From the NCBI GenBank assembly GCA_016184365.1, contig JACPCW010000077.1:1-64000 (forward strand): a stretch of DNA of 64,000 nucleotides. Direction: 5' to 3'. The stretch's first letter is position 1. Each line of letters opens with the position of its first letter. A model generated the notes under the pieces. The model did not search any database. It was not told where the DNA came from and was given only the letters and a program-made list of their open reading frames with translations. Both the position numbers and the translations under genes were made by a program. Positions 27,617 through 35,685 of the stretch are shown in pieces. The stretch comes from Candidatus Rokuibacteriota bacterium. Its GTDB lineage: Bacteria > Methylomirabilota > Methylomirabilia > Rokubacteriales > CSP1-6.

Positions 27617-29079
27617 CGGAGACTCGAGCGCCCTTCATCGAGCGGCGCGCGCGCTTTGCCGAAGCGCTCGGCGACGCGCTCGCCATCATCCCCGCGGCGC
27701 AGGAAGTGCCGCGCAACGCCGACACGCACTACGAGTTCCGCCAGGACTCCGACTTCTTCTTCCTGACCGGCTTCGACGAGCCGGACGCGGTCGCGGTCTT
27801 CAACCCGGCGCACGAGAAGGAGCGCTACGCGCTCTTCGTGCGGCCGCGCGACCGCGAGATGGAGATCTGGAACGGCTACCGCGCGGGGGTCGAGGGCGCC
27901 GTCGCCGACTACGGCGCCGACGCCGCGTATCCGATCGATCAGCTGGACCAGAAGCTTCGCGAGTACGTGCTCGACCGCACGGCGCTCGTCTATCGGCTCG
28001 GCAATACCGCGTTCGACGCGCGCATCACGCGGCTGATGGACTACGCGCGGACGATCCGCGCACGCGTGCGGCCGGCGCCGGTTCGTATCGACGAGCCCGG
28101 ACCGATCCTGCACGAGCTGCGGCTGCGCCGGACGCCCGCGGAGCTGGCGCGGCATCGGCGCGCGTGCGAGATCACGCGCGACGGGCACATCGAAGCGATG
28201 CGGTTCGCGCAGCCCGGCATGTACGAATACGAGGTGCAGGCCGCGCTGGAGTACGTCTTCCGCGCGGGCGGCGCGCCGCGCAACGGCTATCCGTCGATCG
28301 TCGCCTCCGGGCCGAACGCCTGCATCCTGCACTACAACGAAAACCGTCGGCGCATGGCGGACGGCGACCTGCTGCTCATCGACGCCGCGTGCGAGTACGG
28401 GTACTTCAGCTCGGACATCACGCGCACGTTCCCGGTGAACGGCCGATTCACCGCGCCGCAGCGCGCGATCTACGACGTCGTGCTGCGCGCGCAGGTGGCC
28501 GCGATCGAAGCGGCGAAGCCCGGCGTGCGCTACGAGGCGCTGCACGAAACCGCCAGGCGCGTGCTGACGGAAGGGCTCGTCGACCTCGGGCTGCTGCCGC
28601 GCGGCGTCGCGGACTCGCTGGCGATGCACCACTACCGTGAGTTCTACATGCACGGCACCGGGCACTGGCTCGGCATGGACGTGCACGACGTCGGCGACTA
28701 CAAGCCGGGCGGCCAGTCGCGACCGCTCGAGCCGGGCATGGTCTTCACGGTCGAGCCCGGCCTCTACATCGATCCGGCGCGCGAGACCGCGACCTTCTAT
28801 CTGCTCGAGTACAGCGAAGAGGAGCGGTGGGACCGCCGCATGCGCCTCGGCGTCGCCGCGGCGAAGAAGATGGAAGAGGAGGAGCGCGCGAAGGTCGAGA
28901 AGATCGTGCACCCGATCCCGAAGGAGTTCCGCGGCATCGGCGTGCGGATCGAGGACGACGTCCTGATCACGCCGGGCGGCCACGAGGTGCTGACGGCGGG
29001 CACGCCGAAGACGATCGAGGACGTCGAGCGCACGTGCGCGGAGCCGTCGCGGCTGCCGCGGATCGGTGGAGGCCGGTGA
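27613..29079 (+). CDS. pepP: Xaa-Pro aminopeptidase
   Basis: 488 residues, M24B family, removing N-terminal residues ahead of proline. The N-terminal AMP_N domain shows PAAQEVPRNADTHYEFRQDS and FFFLTGFDEPDAV. The catalytic pita-bread domain contains the dinuclear-metal ligands in LLIDAACEYGYFSSDITR (two Asp), HGTGHWLGMDVHD (His), FTVEPGLYI (Glu) and GVRIEDDVLIT (Glu). Start overlaps the previous stop (ATGA) and its stop overlaps the cupin start (TGATG). Confidence 0.95.
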   Translation: MTETRAPFIERRARFAEALGDALAIIPAAQEVPRNADTHYEFRQDSDFFFLTGFDEPDAVAVFNPAHEKERYALFVRPRDREMEIWNGYRAGVEGAVADYGADAAYPIDQLDQKLREYVLDRTALVYRLGNTAFDARITRLMDYARTIRARVRPAPVRIDEPGPILHELRLRRTPAELARHRRACEITRDGHIEAMRFAQPGMYEYEVQAALEYVFRAGGAPRNGYPSIVASGPNACILHYNENRRRMADGDLLLIDAACEYGYFSSDITRTFPVNGRFTAPQRAIYDVVLRAQVAAIEAAKPGVRYEALHETARRVLTEGLVDLGLLPRGVADSLAMHHYREFYMHGTGHWLGMDVHDVGDYKPGGQSRPLEPGMVFTVEPGLYIDPARETATFYLLEYSEEERWDRRMRLGVAAAKKMEEEERAKVEKIVHPIPKEFRGIGVRIEDDVLITPGGHEVLTAGTPKTIEDVERTCAEPSRLPRIGGGR

Positions 29080-29465
29080 TGAAGACCTCGACGAAGCGCT
29101 ACGTCGTCCGCCGCGACGAAGCCAAGCCGTACTCTCCGGCGAATCACGAAGAAACCGTCAACCGCCGGCTGGTCGGCCGCGAGAACGTCGGCGCCCGGCA
29201 GCTCGAAGTCGTGCTCGGCGTCGTGACGAAGGGCGGCGGCGCGCTCAAGCATTCGCACCCGGGCATCGAGCAGGTCTGCTACGTCCTGGAAGGCCGCGCG
29301 CGCGTCGAGGTAGGCGACGACTACGTCGACGAGGTCGGGCCGGGCGACACCGTGTTCTTCCCCGCGAACGTCCCGCACGTCTTCACGACGGTCAGCGACG
29401 AGCCCGTGCGCGTGCTGGTGATCTACGCGCCGCCGTACGCCGAGACCGGCGCGGTCCGGCACTGA
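29079..29465 (+). CDS. Cupin-domain protein
   Basis: 128 residues forming one cupin barrel. Metal motif 1 is HSHPGIEQVCYVLEGRARV (two His and a Glu) and motif 2 is PGDTVFFPANVPH. Small cupins serve as dioxygenases, isomerases or ligand sensors; nothing here fixes the role. It is coupled to pepP by TGATG and lies 3 bp before alaX. Confidence 0.85.
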   Translation: MKTSTKRYVVRRDEAKPYSPANHEETVNRRLVGRENVGARQLEVVLGVVTKGGGALKHSHPGIEQVCYVLEGRARVEVGDDYVDEVGPGDTVFFPANVPHVFTTVSDEPVRVLVIYAPPYAETGAVRH

Positions 29466-29468
29466 CCC

Positions 29469-30191
29469 ATGTCGCGATACTTCTGCCACGACCATCCCGA
29501 CGTCCTGACCGTCGAGACGCGCGTGGTCGACGCGAAGCCCGGCGGCGTGGTGCTCGAGCAGAGCCCGTTTCATCCCGGCGGCGGCGGCCAGCTTGCCGAC
29601 CGCGGCCGGTTGATCACCGGCGCCGGCGAGGTGCGCGTCACCGGGTTCGAGGTCGTCGACGGCACGACGTGGCTCGTGCTCGCCGAGCCCGTCGAGCTCA
29701 GAGACGTCGTGCAGGCCGCCGTCGATCCCGACTTCCGCGCGATGCAGGCCGAGCTCCACACCGCCGCGCACGTGCTGAACGCGCTCGTCTATCGCGACTT
29801 CAACGGTGCGCTGCTGACCGGCGCGCAGCTTGGCGACGACGGCACCGCGCGCGTCGACTTCGATCTGCCGAACGTCGACAACGACCGCCTGCGCGCGCTC
29901 GACGCCGAGATCAACGACGTCATCCGCCAGGATCTGCCGGTGCGGCACGCGTGGATGGAGTTCGACAAGGCGGCCGCGGAGACGGGCCTGTTTCGCAGCC
30001 GCTCGGTCGCGCCGCCGCCATCGTCGGATGGCACCGTCCGCATCGTCGAGATCGTCGGTCTGGACCGGCAGGCGTGCGGCGGGACGCATCTCGGGTCGAC
30101 GGGCCGCTCGCACCCGATCCGCATTCTCAAGATCGACAACAAGGGTCGCCACAACCGCCGCGTGAAGTACGGGCTCACCGACACGCGCTGA
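29469..30191 (+). CDS. Alanyl-tRNA editing protein (AlaX type)
   Basis: 240 residues, a free-standing editing domain that hydrolyses Ser-tRNA(Ala) or Gly-tRNA(Ala). It has the N-terminal barrel motif SPFHPGGGGQLAD, and the zinc ligands HTAAH and CGGTH. It lacks the long C-terminal extension of AlaX-L, so it is a mid-length type. It is the last gene of the coupled plus-strand run that starts at 26471, and converges on uraD with a 7-bp gap. Confidence 0.92.
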   Translation: MSRYFCHDHPDVLTVETRVVDAKPGGVVLEQSPFHPGGGGQLADRGRLITGAGEVRVTGFEVVDGTTWLVLAEPVELRDVVQAAVDPDFRAMQAELHTAAHVLNALVYRDFNGALLTGAQLGDDGTARVDFDLPNVDNDRLRALDAEINDVIRQDLPVRHAWMEFDKAAAETGLFRSRSVAPPPSSDGTVRIVEIVGLDRQACGGTHLGSTGRSHPIRILKIDNKGRHNRRVKYGLTDTR

Positions 30192-30198
30192 AGCGCGC

Positions 30199-30729
30199 TC
30201 ATACGCTCGGCAACAGTCGTTCGAGTCGCATACGGGTGATGTCGAAGAGTTCCGCGAGCGCGGCGGCCACTTCGACCTCGCGCGTGTTGCGCAATCGTGA
30301 TTCGAACGCCGCGAGGATCGACGCCTTGTCGTGGTGGCGCACGGCGATGATGAACGGGAAGCCGAACGTCTCGCGGTACGCCACGTCGAGTTGCCTGAAG
30401 CGCACGTGTTCTTCGTCGCCCAATCGGTCGAGACCGGTGGACGCCTGTTCCGCGACGGACGATTCCGTCATGATCGCTGCACGCACCGCTTGGCCGGCCA
30501 GACCGGGATGTGCGCGCAAGAGCTCCAATTGCTCGGCCGGCGACGCCGATCGCACGACGGCGACCATCGCGTCGTGCAGCGCGACGGCGTGCGCGAACGG
30601 CCGCGTGGACCACGCGCGCTCAGCCACCCACGGCGCGTGTTCGAAGATCGGACCGACCGCGCGCGTGAACGCATCGCGGTCCATCCGATTGACTGCCTGC
30701 AGCGTCAGCACGACGGTTGCCCGGTCCAT
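30199..30729 (-). CDS. uraD: 2-oxo-4-hydroxy-4-carboxy-5-ureidoimidazoline decarboxylase
   Basis: 176 residues, the OHCU decarboxylase giving (S)-allantoin in uric acid breakdown. Helical family landmarks: AFTRAVGPIFEHAPWVAERAW, LRAHPGLAG with the catalytic His, TESSVAEQASTGLDRL, and FGFPFIIAVRHHDKASIL. The ATG lies directly at the end of repeat R1 copy B, and the TGA of R1's small frame overlaps it as TGATG. Divergent from the pucG-like gene and next to puuE, both ureide genes. Confidence 0.95.
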   Translation of the reverse strand: MDRATVVLTLQAVNRMDRDAFTRAVGPIFEHAPWVAERAWSTRPFAHAVALHDAMVAVVRSASPAEQLELLRAHPGLAGQAVRAAIMTESSVAEQASTGLDRLGDEEHVRFRQLDVAYRETFGFPFIIAVRHHDKASILAAFESRLRNTREVEVAAALAELFDITRMRLERLLPSV

Positions 30730-30836
30730 CACAGACTCGCCTCGCACCCGTTCCGTTGGCGGCTCTTCATCGTAGTGTCGGCTCGGCCGTCGACCGGCCT
30801 CACCTCCCGATGCCACGCCGTGCTGCGGCTTCGCCC
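30730..30836 (-). repeat. R1 leader repeat, copy B
   Basis: 107 bp, reading toward uraD. It differs from copy A mainly near the 3' end (GCCAACGGAACGGG in place of GCAGGCGGAGCGTG). An open frame from ATG 30842 to TGA 30729 encodes 37 residues with the same GRSRSTAWHREVRP start and CEASL end; its stop shares the A of the uraD ATG. The upstream 69 bp to the divergent aminotransferase start show no further feature. Confidence 0.87.
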
Positions 30837-30905
30837 ATCCATCGATCGGGCACTCTGGCTGATTTTTCCCCGCCGGGCAAGGACGATCCGGTAAGTTCGG
30901 AAGCG

Positions 30906-32147
30906 ATGACGGACGTCGGCGATCTCGTCCCCGGTCCTCGCATTCTCCTCGGCCCGGGCCCGACGATGGCGGACCCTCGCGTGCTTCGCGCGATGGCGAT
31001 GCCGTTGCTCGGCCAGTTCGACCCCGAGTTCACCGCGATCATGAACGAGGTCATGGAGCTGTCGCGGTTCGTCTGGCAGACGACGAACGCGCGGTGCTTC
31101 CCGGTGTCCGGCACGGGCCGCGCCGGCCTCGAGGCCGCGATCGCGTCGCTGGTCGAGCCGGGTGAGCGCGTCGTCGTCGGCGAGTGCGGGCGCTTCGGCC
31201 TCCTGCTCATCGAGATCGCCGAGCGCTGCGGCGCCGAGGTCGCCGTCGTCCGCGGCTCGTGGGGGCGTGTGATCGAGCCGGACGCGATCAGGGCCGCGGT
31301 CGCCGAGAAACCGACGAAGCTGGTCGCCATGATTCACGGCGAGACGTCGACCGGCGTGCTCCAGCCGCTCGACGACATCGCGCGCATCGCGCACGAGCAC
31401 GACGCGCTGCTCATGGCCGATTGCGTGGTGACGCTCGGCGGCTCGGACGTCGCGGTCGATCGCTCGCGCCTCGACGTCGCCGTCGCCGGCACGCAGAAGT
31501 GCCTGTCGTGTCCGTCCGGGCTCGCGCCCGTCACGTACAACGAGGAAGCGGAAGCCGCGATCAAGGTGCGGCGGACGAAAATCCGGTCGAACTATCTCGA
31601 TCTTGGCCAGCTCGCCGATTACTGGAGCCCGTCGCGCTTCAATCACCACACGGCGCCCACGGCGATGGTCTACGGACTGCGCGAAGCGCTGCGCGTGATC
31701 CGCGACGAGGGGCTGGAGGCGCGCTTCGCGCGGCATCGCCGGCATGGCGATGCGCTGCGCGCCGGCATCGACGCGCTCGGGCTGTCGCTCTTCGGCAAGG
31801 AGCCCGCGCAGCACCGGCTGCCGTTCATCACGCCGGTGATCGTGCCGGACGACGTGGATGAGCTGCGCGTGCGCCGCCGCCTGGTCGATGATTTCGGCAT
31901 CGAGATCGGTGCGGCGTTCGGCCCGCTGCAAGGCAAGATCTGGCGCATCGGCACGATGGGCTATTCCGCACGACGACAGAACGTCCTAACGTGTCTGGCC
32001 GCGCTCGAGCACGTGCTGCGTGCGGAAGGCGTGAAGTCCGCGCCGGGCGCCGGCGTCGACGCCGCCGTGGCGCATTACGCGACGAGCGGTGAGCGCGCGA
32101 CGGCCGTGGACGACAGCCTGGGCGCCCGCGGGATCGGCCGGGTATGA
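30906..32147 (+). CDS. pucG: Class V aminotransferase, probably ureidoglycine-glyoxylate aminotransferase
   Basis: 413 residues, PLP fold type I. Signatures: PGPRILLGPGPTMADPRVLR, GQFDPEFTAIMNEVM, FPVSGTGRAGLEAAIAS, the cofactor Asp in LMADCVVTLGG and the PLP lysine in AGTQKCLSCPSG. The family covers alanine- or serine-glyoxylate and (S)-ureidoglycine-glyoxylate aminotransferases. Its overlap with puuE (ATGA) and closeness to uraD favour the ureidoglycine role, by context. The ATG at 30906 is supported by homology starting there. Confidence 0.88.
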   Translation: MTDVGDLVPGPRILLGPGPTMADPRVLRAMAMPLLGQFDPEFTAIMNEVMELSRFVWQTTNARCFPVSGTGRAGLEAAIASLVEPGERVVVGECGRFGLLLIEIAERCGAEVAVVRGSWGRVIEPDAIRAAVAEKPTKLVAMIHGETSTGVLQPLDDIARIAHEHDALLMADCVVTLGGSDVAVDRSRLDVAVAGTQKCLSCPSGLAPVTYNEEAEAAIKVRRTKIRSNYLDLGQLADYWSPSRFNHHTAPTAMVYGLREALRVIRDEGLEARFARHRRHGDALRAGIDALGLSLFGKEPAQHRLPFITPVIVPDDVDELRVRRRLVDDFGIEIGAAFGPLQGKIWRIGTMGYSARRQNVLTCLAALEHVLRAEGVKSAPGAGVDAAVAHYATSGERATAVDDSLGARGIGRV

Positions 32148-33052
32148 CCTATCCCCGCGATCTCGTCGGCTACGGCTCGACTCCGCCCGATCCGAAATGG
32201 CCCGGCGGCGCGCGCATCGCGCTGTCGCTCGTCGTGAACTACGAAGAAGGCGGCGAGCGCTCGATCCTGCACGGCGACAACGAATCCGAGACGTTCCTGC
32301 AGGAAGTCGTCGGCATTCCGCCGTCGATCGCCGGCCGCAACCTGTCGGTCGAGTCGATGTACGAGTACGGCACGCGGGTGGGCTTCTGGCGGCTGATGCG
32401 GACGTTCGCGCAGCGCCGCGTCACGGTGAGCTTCTTCGCGGTGGGCATGGCGCTCGAGCGTCATCCGGATGCCGCGAAGGCGATGGCCGAGGGCGGCCAC
32501 GAGATCGTGAGCCACGGCTGGCGCTGGATCGATTACCAGCACGTGCCGGAAGCGGTCGAGCGCGACCACATCAAGCGCTCGGTCGACGCGATCACGCGCC
32601 TGACCGGCTCGCGCCCGCTCGGCTGGTACACCGGGCGCACGAGCGAGAACACGCGCCGCCTCGTCGTCGAGGAGGGCGGCTTCCTCTACGACTCGGACGC
32701 CTACAACGACGACCTGCCGTACTGGATCGAAGAGAGCGGCACGCCGCATCTCGTCGTGCCGTACACGCTCGATCAGAACGACATGAAGACGGTGGCGCCG
32801 GGCGGGTTCGCGACGGGCGACGACTGGCTCTCGTACGTGCGCGACGCGTTCGACGTGCTCTACGCCGAGGGCGCGGAGCGGCCGGCGATGATGTCGGTCG
32901 GGCTCCACCTGCGGCTCATCGGACGCCCCGGACGTTTCGCGGCGCTGCTGCGCTTCCTCGATCACGTGCAGAAGCACGACCGCGTCTGGGTCACGCGCCG
33001 TATCGACATCGCGCGCCACTGGATCGCGCAGCACCCGTACCGCGCGCGGTAG
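32144..33052 (+). CDS. puuE: Allantoinase, PuuE type (polysaccharide deacetylase fold)
   Basis: 302 residues with the near-invariant PuuE opening YPRDLVGYGSTPPDPKWPGG, then VVNYEEGGERSILHGD, MYEYGTRVGFW, GGHEIVSHGWRWIDYQ and GWYTGRTSENTRRLV. These define the metal-independent-looking allantoinase branch of the NodB fold. It opens allantoin to allantoate. The start overlaps the aminotransferase stop, so both are one unit. Confidence 0.94.
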   Translation: MTYPRDLVGYGSTPPDPKWPGGARIALSLVVNYEEGGERSILHGDNESETFLQEVVGIPPSIAGRNLSVESMYEYGTRVGFWRLMRTFAQRRVTVSFFAVGMALERHPDAAKAMAEGGHEIVSHGWRWIDYQHVPEAVERDHIKRSVDAITRLTGSRPLGWYTGRTSENTRRLVVEEGGFLYDSDAYNDDLPYWIEESGTPHLVVPYTLDQNDMKTVAPGGFATGDDWLSYVRDAFDVLYAEGAERPAMMSVGLHLRLIGRPGRFAALLRFLDHVQKHDRVWVTRRIDIARHWIAQHPYRAR

Positions 33053-33064
33053 CGCCGGGGTCGC

Positions 33065-33496
33065 TCAGCGTCCCTGGATGTACTCCTTCAGGTACCGGTT
33101 CTCGTACTCCACGGCGTCCAGGCTCGCCTTGACGAGGTCGCCGATGGAGATCATGCCCGCCACGCCGTCCCCGTCGATCACCGGGAGATGTCGCACGCGG
33201 TTCTGCGTCACGAGCCCCATCGCGTAGTCGACCTCGTCATCGGGCACGCACACGATGAGATCGCGCGTCATCGCCTCGGCGACCGGGATGCGGCCCAGCT
33301 CGGCGCTGCGGTGACGGCACTCGCGCAGCACGTCGCGCTCGCTGATGATCCCGACGATGGCGCCCTGCGCGTCCCGCACCAGGAGCGCGCCGATCCGGTG
33401 CGTGTTGAGCGCGGCGACGGCGTCGAGCACGGTGCGGTCGGCCTCGATCGAGTGCACCTGCGAACCCTTGACGTCGAGGATGTCCCGGATCTTCAT
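33065..33496 (-). CDS. CBS-domain protein
   Basis: 143 residues made of two CBS motifs, about 8-60 (VLDAVAALNTHRIGALLVRD, GIISERDVLREC) and about 75-130 (VDYAMGLVTQNRVRHLPVID, GMISIGDLVK). Such pairs bind adenine nucleotides and serve as energy or redox sensors. GGAGGAGCC lies before the ATG. It is 23 bp downstream of the kinase-BON gene on the same strand, suggesting a shared transcript. Confidence 0.93.
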   Translation of the reverse strand: MKIRDILDVKGSQVHSIEADRTVLDAVAALNTHRIGALLVRDAQGAIVGIISERDVLRECRHRSAELGRIPVAEAMTRDLIVCVPDDEVDYAMGLVTQNRVRHLPVIDGDGVAGMISIGDLVKASLDAVEYENRYLKEYIQGR

Positions 33497-33519
33497 GGCT
33501 CCTCCGCGACGACCGGTAT

Positions 33520-34344
33520 CTATGCGGACCGCGCGTAGGCCCGCCCCGGCAGGGTCATGATCGCGGTGCGGACGTCGGTGACTCCCGGAACCCCGCGCAG
33601 GACGGCCTCGACCTGTCTGTGCTCGATGTCCGAGTCCACGAGACCTTCGGCGGTGAGGACGCCGTCATGGCAACCCAGGGAGAGGCGCACCGTCCGCGTC
33701 TCCGGATTCGAGGCGAGCGCCGCCTTCGCCTGCGCGACGATCGACAGATCCCGGACGCGACGGCGCGACTCCTGGGTGGGCTGATAGCGCTCGTCCCGGA
33801 GCGCCTCGACGACGATCCGCGCGCCGCCGAGGACGGTCAATCGCTCGGTGTTGAGCACGAGGTCGTACAGCTGCGCGTCGTCCCAGTCCGCGTGGTGGAG
33901 GAACTTCACGCGGGCCGCACGCTCGCGATCCGCGGCATGCACCACGTCGAGCGCCGCCTCGGCGGTGAGGCCCTGCTGCTGTTCGATGCGTCGGGCGCGG
34001 TCGCTCACCGGCGCCGTGACACGGACGCGAAGGGCGTGCGAGGTGCCGCGCATCACCATCGCGGCGCCGAGGCCCGCGAGCACGACGTTGTCCCGGGCGG
34101 CCATCTCCATGATCGTGGCCTCGATGTGGGCGACCACGTGCCGCTTCGTGTCGACGAAGCGCTCCCACAGCGTCGGCTTCTCCTCGGCGACGTGTCGGAG
34201 CTCGCTCGTGTCGGTTCCGAAGCGATCGGCCGCTCTCGCGATGATCTCCCGGTCCGCGAAGTCGTAGCCGAGGATGCGGGCGACCTCGTGGCCGATCTCG
34301 TCTCCCAGGCTACCGATGCAGGTGGAGAGGGCGACGATGCTCAT
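33520..34344 (-). CDS. Cytidylate kinase-like domain fused to a BON domain
   Basis: 274 residues. Residues about 1-190 match the cytidylate kinase-like family (AAK6/PF13189-type): IVALSTCIGSLGDEIGHEVARILGYDFADREII, RVTAPVSDRARRI and RERAARVKFLHHADWDD. Residues about 195-270 form a BON domain (AKAALASNPETRTVRLSLG, GLVDSDIEHRQVEAVLRGVPGV). No classic P-loop is seen at the usual place, as in this family. BON domains usually bind membranes or osmotic-stress partners. ATG at 34344 has GGAGGCC upstream. Probably transcribed with the CBS gene. Confidence 0.82.
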   Translation of the reverse strand: MSIVALSTCIGSLGDEIGHEVARILGYDFADREIIARAADRFGTDTSELRHVAEEKPTLWERFVDTKRHVVAHIEATIMEMAARDNVVLAGLGAAMVMRGTSHALRVRVTAPVSDRARRIEQQQGLTAEAALDVVHAADRERAARVKFLHHADWDDAQLYDLVLNTERLTVLGGARIVVEALRDERYQPTQESRRRVRDLSIVAQAKAALASNPETRTVRLSLGCHDGVLTAEGLVDSDIEHRQVEAVLRGVPGVTDVRTAIMTLPGRAYARSA

Positions 34345-34561
34345 GGCTGGCCTCCTCCGAAGCGGGTGGGGGATCGGGTCGGGATGCAGCGCACGCGGGA
34401 TGACGACCGGGCGGAGCGCCGGGCTGCGGCGGACGGGCTGTCCACGGGCGCGAGCGTACGCATTCACTCCTCCCGACGGACGGGAACATCGAACGGCGCC
34501 AGACTGCGCCCCGCCTCGCGCACTTGTCAAGCGCGAGCCGGCGGCGGAGGTCGACGAGCCC
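34345..34561. other. Intergenic stretch without recognised feature
   Basis: 217 bp between the kinase-BON start and the end of the shortened deacetylase gene. It must contain the kinase-BON promoter. No stable hairpin with a T-run, repeat copy or protein homology was noticed. Confidence 0.5.
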
Positions 34562-34978
34562 TCAGGGGCCCGGGATGCCGTGGAGCGCGCGCCAGTGACG
34601 CGCGATCTCCGCGCGCGTGGCGATCCAGATCTGGCCGCGCTCGCGCACGTGGTCGAGGATGCGCTCGAGCGTCACGATGCGCGCCGGCCGTCCGATGATC
34701 CGGAGATGCAACCCGACCGACAGCATCTTCGGCGCCGTCGCGCCCTCGCGCAGCAGCCAGTCGATCGCGTCGATGACGTACATGCACGGATCCGGAGCGC
34801 CGACGACTTCGTCACGTACTTCGTAGACCGCCTCGTTCCGCTCGTCGCCGGCCGTCACCGAGAGATCGGCGCCTTCCTCGACGTTCACGACGAGCGAGAG
34901 CGCGAGGCGCGCGCCCCCGGGCCACTTCGGATCCGGCGGACGGCCGCCGTAGCCGCGCAGATCGCGGACGTAGCTCAT
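34562..34978 (-). pseudogene. PuuE-like deacetylase with in-frame internal deletion
   Basis: 138 codons, open throughout. The first about 70 residues match PuuE (RDLRGYGGRPPDPKWPGG, VVNVEEGADLSVTAGDERNEA) and the last about 65 match its C-terminus (VIDAIDWLLREGATAPKMLS, GLHLRIIGRPARI). Compared with the 302-residue paralogue at 32144, some 164 residues with the NodB catalytic core (HGWRW and TGRTSENT regions) are absent, the join lying near APDPCM. The start overlaps the previous stop (ATGA). Without the core it cannot be an allantoinase; a residual binding role is conceivable but unlikely. Confidence 0.78.
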
Positions 34979-35685
34979 TCGTACGCCTCGAAGGCTTGCG
35001 GCGGCGGCGCGTACTTTCCCGTCTTGGTCTGTCGCAGACCGAGGCGGACCAGCGCTTCGGCCATCTGCACACCACACGCGACCGGTTCCAGCACCGTCGG
35101 CGTCACGAGCGTGCGCAGCGCGGCCGCGTACGGTGACAGGCGCGCGCCCCCGAGGATGACGAGGTCCGCGCGCGTCGCGGTCCGCACGCGCTCGACTTCG
35201 GCGGCGAGCTCGGCGACGACCGCGTCATCGGACAGCGCCGCGCCGAGCGGCGGCAGCGAGACGGCCGCGACGGCGGCGCAGCGTTCGCGGAAGCCGGCGG
35301 CGGCGACGAGATCCTCGGTGTACGGGATCATGCGTGGCGTCGTCGTGACGATCGCGAACCGATGGCACAGCGGGACGGCGATCGACATCGCCGCGTCCGG
35401 CAGGCTCACGACCGGGACATCGAGCGCTTCCTTCACCGCGCCGGTCCCGTAGTTGCCGAAGCCGGCGAGCACGATCACGTCCGGCATCGGGGACAGCGCG
35501 CGCAGTCCGCGCGCGAGCGGGCGGCCGGCGAAGTAATCCGCATACCAGCTGTCCACGATCGGCGGACCCTCGCGGTTCGTCCACGCCACGACCTCGGTGC
35601 CCGGCGACGCCGCCGCGCGCGCGAGCGCGGCACAGGCGTCGGTGACGCTCGTGGTCGCGTTCGGGTTCGCGAGGACGAGCCGCAC
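34975..35685 (-). CDS. Asp/Glu/hydantoin racemase-like protein
   Basis: 236 residues, racemase fold of two similar lobes: LANPNATTSVTDACAALAR, VLAGFGNYGTGAVKEAL, VPVVSLPDAAMSIAV and LVILGGARLSPYA. The two positions where hydantoin and Asp/Glu racemases carry catalytic cysteines (after VxLA and within LGxA) read Gly here. A proton-swapping racemase mechanism is therefore doubtful; a single-base isomerase, decarboxylase or binding role is possible. It follows the ABC permease gene and overlaps the shortened deacetylase, so it is part of the importer operon. Confidence 0.75.
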   Translation of the reverse strand: MRLVLANPNATTSVTDACAALARAAASPGTEVVAWTNREGPPIVDSWYADYFAGRPLARGLRALSPMPDVIVLAGFGNYGTGAVKEALDVPVVSLPDAAMSIAVPLCHRFAIVTTTPRMIPYTEDLVAAAGFRERCAAVAAVSLPPLGAALSDDAVVAELAAEVERVRTATRADLVILGGARLSPYAAALRTLVTPTVLEPVACGVQMAEALVRLGLRQTKTGKYAPPPQAFEAYE

